From: Chrysophaeum taylorii
Lineage: Eukaryota; Sar; Pelagophyceae; Pelagomonadales; Pelagomonadaceae
Direction: 5' to 3'
Assembly: GCA_029834535.1 (NCBI GenBank)
Contig: JAQMWT010000349.1
Location: 1-64,000 of the forward strand
DNA length: 64,000 nucleotides
The notes below the pieces were generated by a model, which was given only the letters and a program-made list of their open reading frames with translations, did no database searches and had not been told where the DNA came from. The position numbers were made by a program, and so were the translations under genes. Positions within the stretch are counted from its first letter, which is position 1. Each line of letters starts with the position of its first letter. Positions 60,901-64,000 of this stretch are shown here, one piece after another.

Positions 60901-63900
60901 TGTTAGCACCAGTCGCGATTGGCGGATGTTGGGTTTGGTTTCAAATACTTGCGTATACACCTCGGCAGCGTTAGCAACCTTTCTGCGCGTCGAGTAATCT
61001 GTTGCCTCGTCTCGGTCTTCGACTCGGCATTCGCACCGCGTCGAGTCATCTTCTTCGATCGTCTTGCAGGAAGGCGGCACGACCCACCCGCGACGCGAGA
61101 CGTCCCACATCGCGCAGGCGAGCGACGTCGAGTTACACGTGTAATTGAAAAACCCGGGCGCACTCCCGTCGCAGTAGAGCGAGACAGTCACATCCGGGCA
61201 CTCAACCTCCTTAAAGCCAACAAAGCCACACTCACATTCCGCAGAAACAGTGATCGCCGGTGTCGCGTTGAAGATCACCTGGCCCGGAATTGTCAGGTTG
61301 ACATACGTGAGAGTATTCGCGGTGATGACTGCTGCTCGATCTCCGAACATTTCTGAAATCGAGACGTTGAGGTCGAAGCGCACGACTCGAGACAGGGCTG
61401 CGTTTTCTTCGTCTTCTTCTAGATCATGTGGGTTTATGAAGAACTCGGTAAGAGAAAGCGCGTACACACCGCCATCGTCAGGCAAAATCGATGATGAGGC
61501 GTTCATGCCGACGATTATGAGCTTTTGCGTCCCATCATCGAGCTGATTCGAGACCACCTTCGATGCCGTGATCAGATTTGAGGCCTGCACCCCGGACGCC
61601 TCCTCGTTTTCCGCAAGCGTATCGCGCTGGACCAGTGTCAACGCGTCAACTGTATCTAGGAAAACATCTGAGGCAACGCGAGGACCTTCGTCCTCCAGTA
61701 GGCGGTGCCTTCGCAACGACGAGTCCTCCTCGGTGACGGTAAACAGCCGTTTAGCGAGCAAATTGCTCAGTGCCTCGGCGACCTCCTCGACAACTATCGT
61801 GTTAACCGCACTGCCAATGCCCACGTTCGCGAGTGTCGAGGTGAGCCCATTTAACACATCTAGAACTTCCCACGCCAAAGGGTTGTCGAGGTCGCTCTCG
61901 GTTAAGGCGCGCGATGATTCAATGCCGAGCTCGAGCTGCTCGATCTCCGGGTCGACTAGATCGTCCACGGCGGAAGCAAGCGCAGTAACAATCGTATCGA
62001 GCACATCATCCTTATCCTCAGCCTCCTCCTCTTCGACCAAGATGCCAGCAGTGGCTGCAATAACCCGGCAAACTTCGTCGAGCGAGTACTTTGCGAAACC
62101 CGTCATCAAGAGCTCGTTGACACTGTCGACCAGCAACGAGGTGTTGGGAACACTCACGTTCACTTCGCGAGACGCACTCGCCATACTCTCAAGTGCATCA
62201 GTAATGACCACGGTCACTTGCAGACTGGGTGGGGCATTGCCGATCGGCAAGCGTGCGTTGTCAAGTACAGTATCGGGCGACGAGGTGCGCAGGATGCCAC
62301 GTTCGGTCTCGAAGCGGTATTGAAGCGGCAGCTCTGCAGACACCCAGCCCTCGGCCAAGAGCGTGAAGATCGTGTACAATGCAAAGCCTGCGGTGGGAGT
62401 CACGTCCAGATCCCCCGAAGTCGGAGGTTCAATTGTCGTGATCGAGATACTTGCGAAACCGTATTTGCTTCCGACAGTCGCTTCGAGATTGAACGTGTAC
62501 GTGCCACCGGGTACGAGTGCTAAAGGTGCGATAACCAGCGGGTGAGACCGAGATATATTAACATCCAATGATTTTGACACGGCTAATGGAGTTCGAGCAA
62601 CATTTTCGAGGCTCTGGTCGGCGACGAGAGCGCCACGGGCAAGCGACCAGGTTGACACAACAACCTGCTCGGCGTCGGCCGCATCCTCGGGCAGCGCAAT
62701 TGTGGCTTCGATTGTGAGCTTGTCTGCAGACCTTACGGTGGTCGTGTCGAAAAAAGTGATGTCGACGCGGGGGATAGCCATCGAAACTACCGTAAGGATC
62801 TTTTGCGCCTCCGCCATGCGTCCATCTTGGGTGGACACCTCTACACTGAATGTGTACGTACCGGGTGCCAGTGTCCCAGCAGGCAGGAAGAGCACAGGGG
62901 TCGTTGTCACTGGGACGTCGTCGCAAAGGCTCGTCTCCACCGCAGAGCATCGCCATTGGTACCCCAGCGTTGCCATCGGGTCGTCTTCGTCATATGATAC
63001 GGCAGCCGAGAGCACGATGTCCTCCAAGGACGATGCCGACTGGCTCGTGCCACCGTCGATCGCCGCGACGACGTGACCCGTGCCAACCTTTATCAACACG
63101 TCTTGTGTGTTGTTTAGACCCGAGAAAGTCTGGTCGACGACGGTAGCGCAGAGAACGTAGGACGTGTTCGACGCCAAGGCCTGAGGTTGAACATAAGATG
63201 AGAATTTCAAGAGCATTAAGACAGGTCAATTCAGAAAAGCGAAAGATGAAATGCCGATAGAAAAAGGACTCTGCCTAATGCGAAGGCGTCGAGCTTGAAA
63301 ATACGATCGTTTTTGGAGGTAGATTCGAAATTTAGGCGCTCGAGAGACCCATCGTGTGGTCGTTCCTCAAAAAGCGTCCACAAAAACTCGACTTGACGCT
63401 CGAAATCGACTCTCCCGTCGCATTCTGTGGCGAATCCCAGAGCCTCAACTAATAGAGCCTCGCTTCGGCTCGCCAATAATACGTCGGCACCACCAACGAT
63501 CACAAGCGACGGGATGAAGTCGTAGGTAAGTCGAACAGTATAGCTGGCTGTCGTGGCGACCTAAACACATGGCCATTCACGAAACACAGGAATCTGAATA
63601 ACAGCGACATTGTGCGGGACGAACCTCAAGAAAATTTGTCACTCTCAACGTGAGCTGAAGTCGCGAGCTGACTGCGATAATTTCGTCGAGCTCGGCATTT
63701 GACAACGTAAAGAACGCGCTCCCTTGCGCGCGGTCAACCGCCGCGGCCAACGTTGCACTCTCGGCAGCAGCTACTGCATTCCAGAAAAACGTCATATCCC
63801 GACCAGCGCTGCCCGTTGATTGATCGGCCCGCAACGTGTAGTTCGTGCAGACGGAAACCGACTCGGGACCTTGGAATCCTACGCGCGGGACGATGGCATT

Positions 63901-64000
63901 GGCGGGTGCCAACGCCCGAACGGTCGTCCCATTCGCCGGTTCATAGCACTCACACCTGTCCACAAACAAAATCGTCAGCTCCGTGTCCACACCAAGACAA
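57904..64000 (-). CDS. REJ/PKD- and GPS-domain multipass membrane protein, 5' end outside window
   Basis: The gene reads as exons 64000-63625, 63560-63270 and 63180-57904, joined by two introns; the last two exons keep one frame and end in phase 0. The extracellular part has REJ-like segments (GPESVSVCTNYTLRADQ; SYDEDDPMATLGYQWRC), then about 300 residues and a GPS-like motif with Cys pairs and Trp (ACAMWDVSRRGW). After it come three membrane segments (LVLTACGGLFLITVVAALVG; CALIFLALAVEVVWI; FVLLLLILAFIIPLLAF). A long Ser/Asp-rich cytoplasmic part with a TALSTSSRP-type repeat follows, then four more membrane segments near the C-terminus. REJ plus GPS architecture is that of polycystin-1-like proteins, but no polycystin channel signature or PLAT domain is seen. 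It may be a receptor or sensor. Confidence 0.75.
63181..63269 (-). other. 89-bp intron
   Basis: On the minus strand the boundary is GGCAGA|GTCCTTTT and TTCAACCTCAG|GCCTTGG. Removing it joins DAFALGR to ALASNTSYVL in frame and removes an in-frame stop. Confidence 0.7.
63561..63624 (-). other. 64-bp intron
   Basis: The boundary is CTTGAG|GTTCGTCC and GTGTTTAG|GTCGCC on the minus strand. Removing it joins VTNFLE to VATTASYTVRL in frame and gives a 291-base middle exon. Confidence 0.7.

Noticed and set aside
1-64000. tRNA or rRNA genes
   Set aside because: I looked for the conserved T-loop and acceptor patterns of tRNA and for rRNA signatures on both strands and found none; a covariance-model search would be needed to be certain.

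Overview
The window is nuclear DNA of a eukaryote, most likely a marine stramenopile (heterokont) alga. It carries eukaryote-specific genes: exocyst Exo70, a PFKFB-type bifunctional enzyme, a long tRNase Z, a YbaK-fused eukaryotic-type prolyl-tRNA synthetase, a REJ/GPS membrane protein, a GSK-free but clearly eukaryotic kinase fused to a RING-type module, and CBS and EF-hand proteins. At least one gene has two short GT-AG introns. A broken ankyrin gene has the WARANGCPW type of repeat common in stramenopile genomes. Most genes are long, GC-rich, intronless frames with runs of Asp, Glu, Ser, Thr or Gln. The lineage (perhaps pelagophyte-like) is my inference; the sequence does not prove it.

Layout. 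Bases 1-6312 hold the 3' part of a Ty3/gypsy-type LTR retrotransposon with an open pol and a decayed front. A Helitron-derived repeat follows (6329-7427). Two convergent genes come next: a BAR/PH-like protein (7529-8980) and tRNase Z (8995-10911). Bases 10985-17860 are transposon-rich: a hAT-like element split by a truncated LINE, a frameshifted ankyrin gene, a longer LINE 3' fragment and a clean hAT-like element with perfect 17-bp terminal inverted repeats. Bases 17.9-27.2 kb hold the PFKFB-like gene, an unknown gene and a 2078-residue multidomain enzyme. Bases 27.2-34.2 kb are a gene desert with a 4.5-kb block of strong C-over-G skew and a short LINE insertion with a clear target-site duplication. 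Bases 34.3-39 kb hold a CBS protein, an unknown protein and prolyl-tRNA synthetase. Bases 39-44 kb are decayed sequence plus two tandem Helitron-derived copies. Bases 44.4-52.4 kb hold a propeller-kinase-RING fusion, Exo70 and a glycosyltransferase. A fourth, inverted Helitron-derived copy lies at 52408-53822. The last 10 kb encode an alpha/beta hydrolase, an EF-hand protein, a sulfotransferase and a large REJ/GPS membrane protein that runs off the window.

The protein genes do not form an obvious pathway. Two stand out. One is a single polypeptide joining a fatty acyl-AMP ligase, a flavin monooxygenase, a GST-like region, an acyl carrier domain and a membrane/left-handed beta-helix terminal module (20989-27225). 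The other is a single polypeptide joining a seven-repeat propeller, a coiled coil, a protein kinase and a RING/IBR-like zinc module (44391-48515). Neighbouring convergent genes are packed very tightly, with only 3 to 19 bases between stop codons, while mobile elements occupy the gaps between gene clusters.
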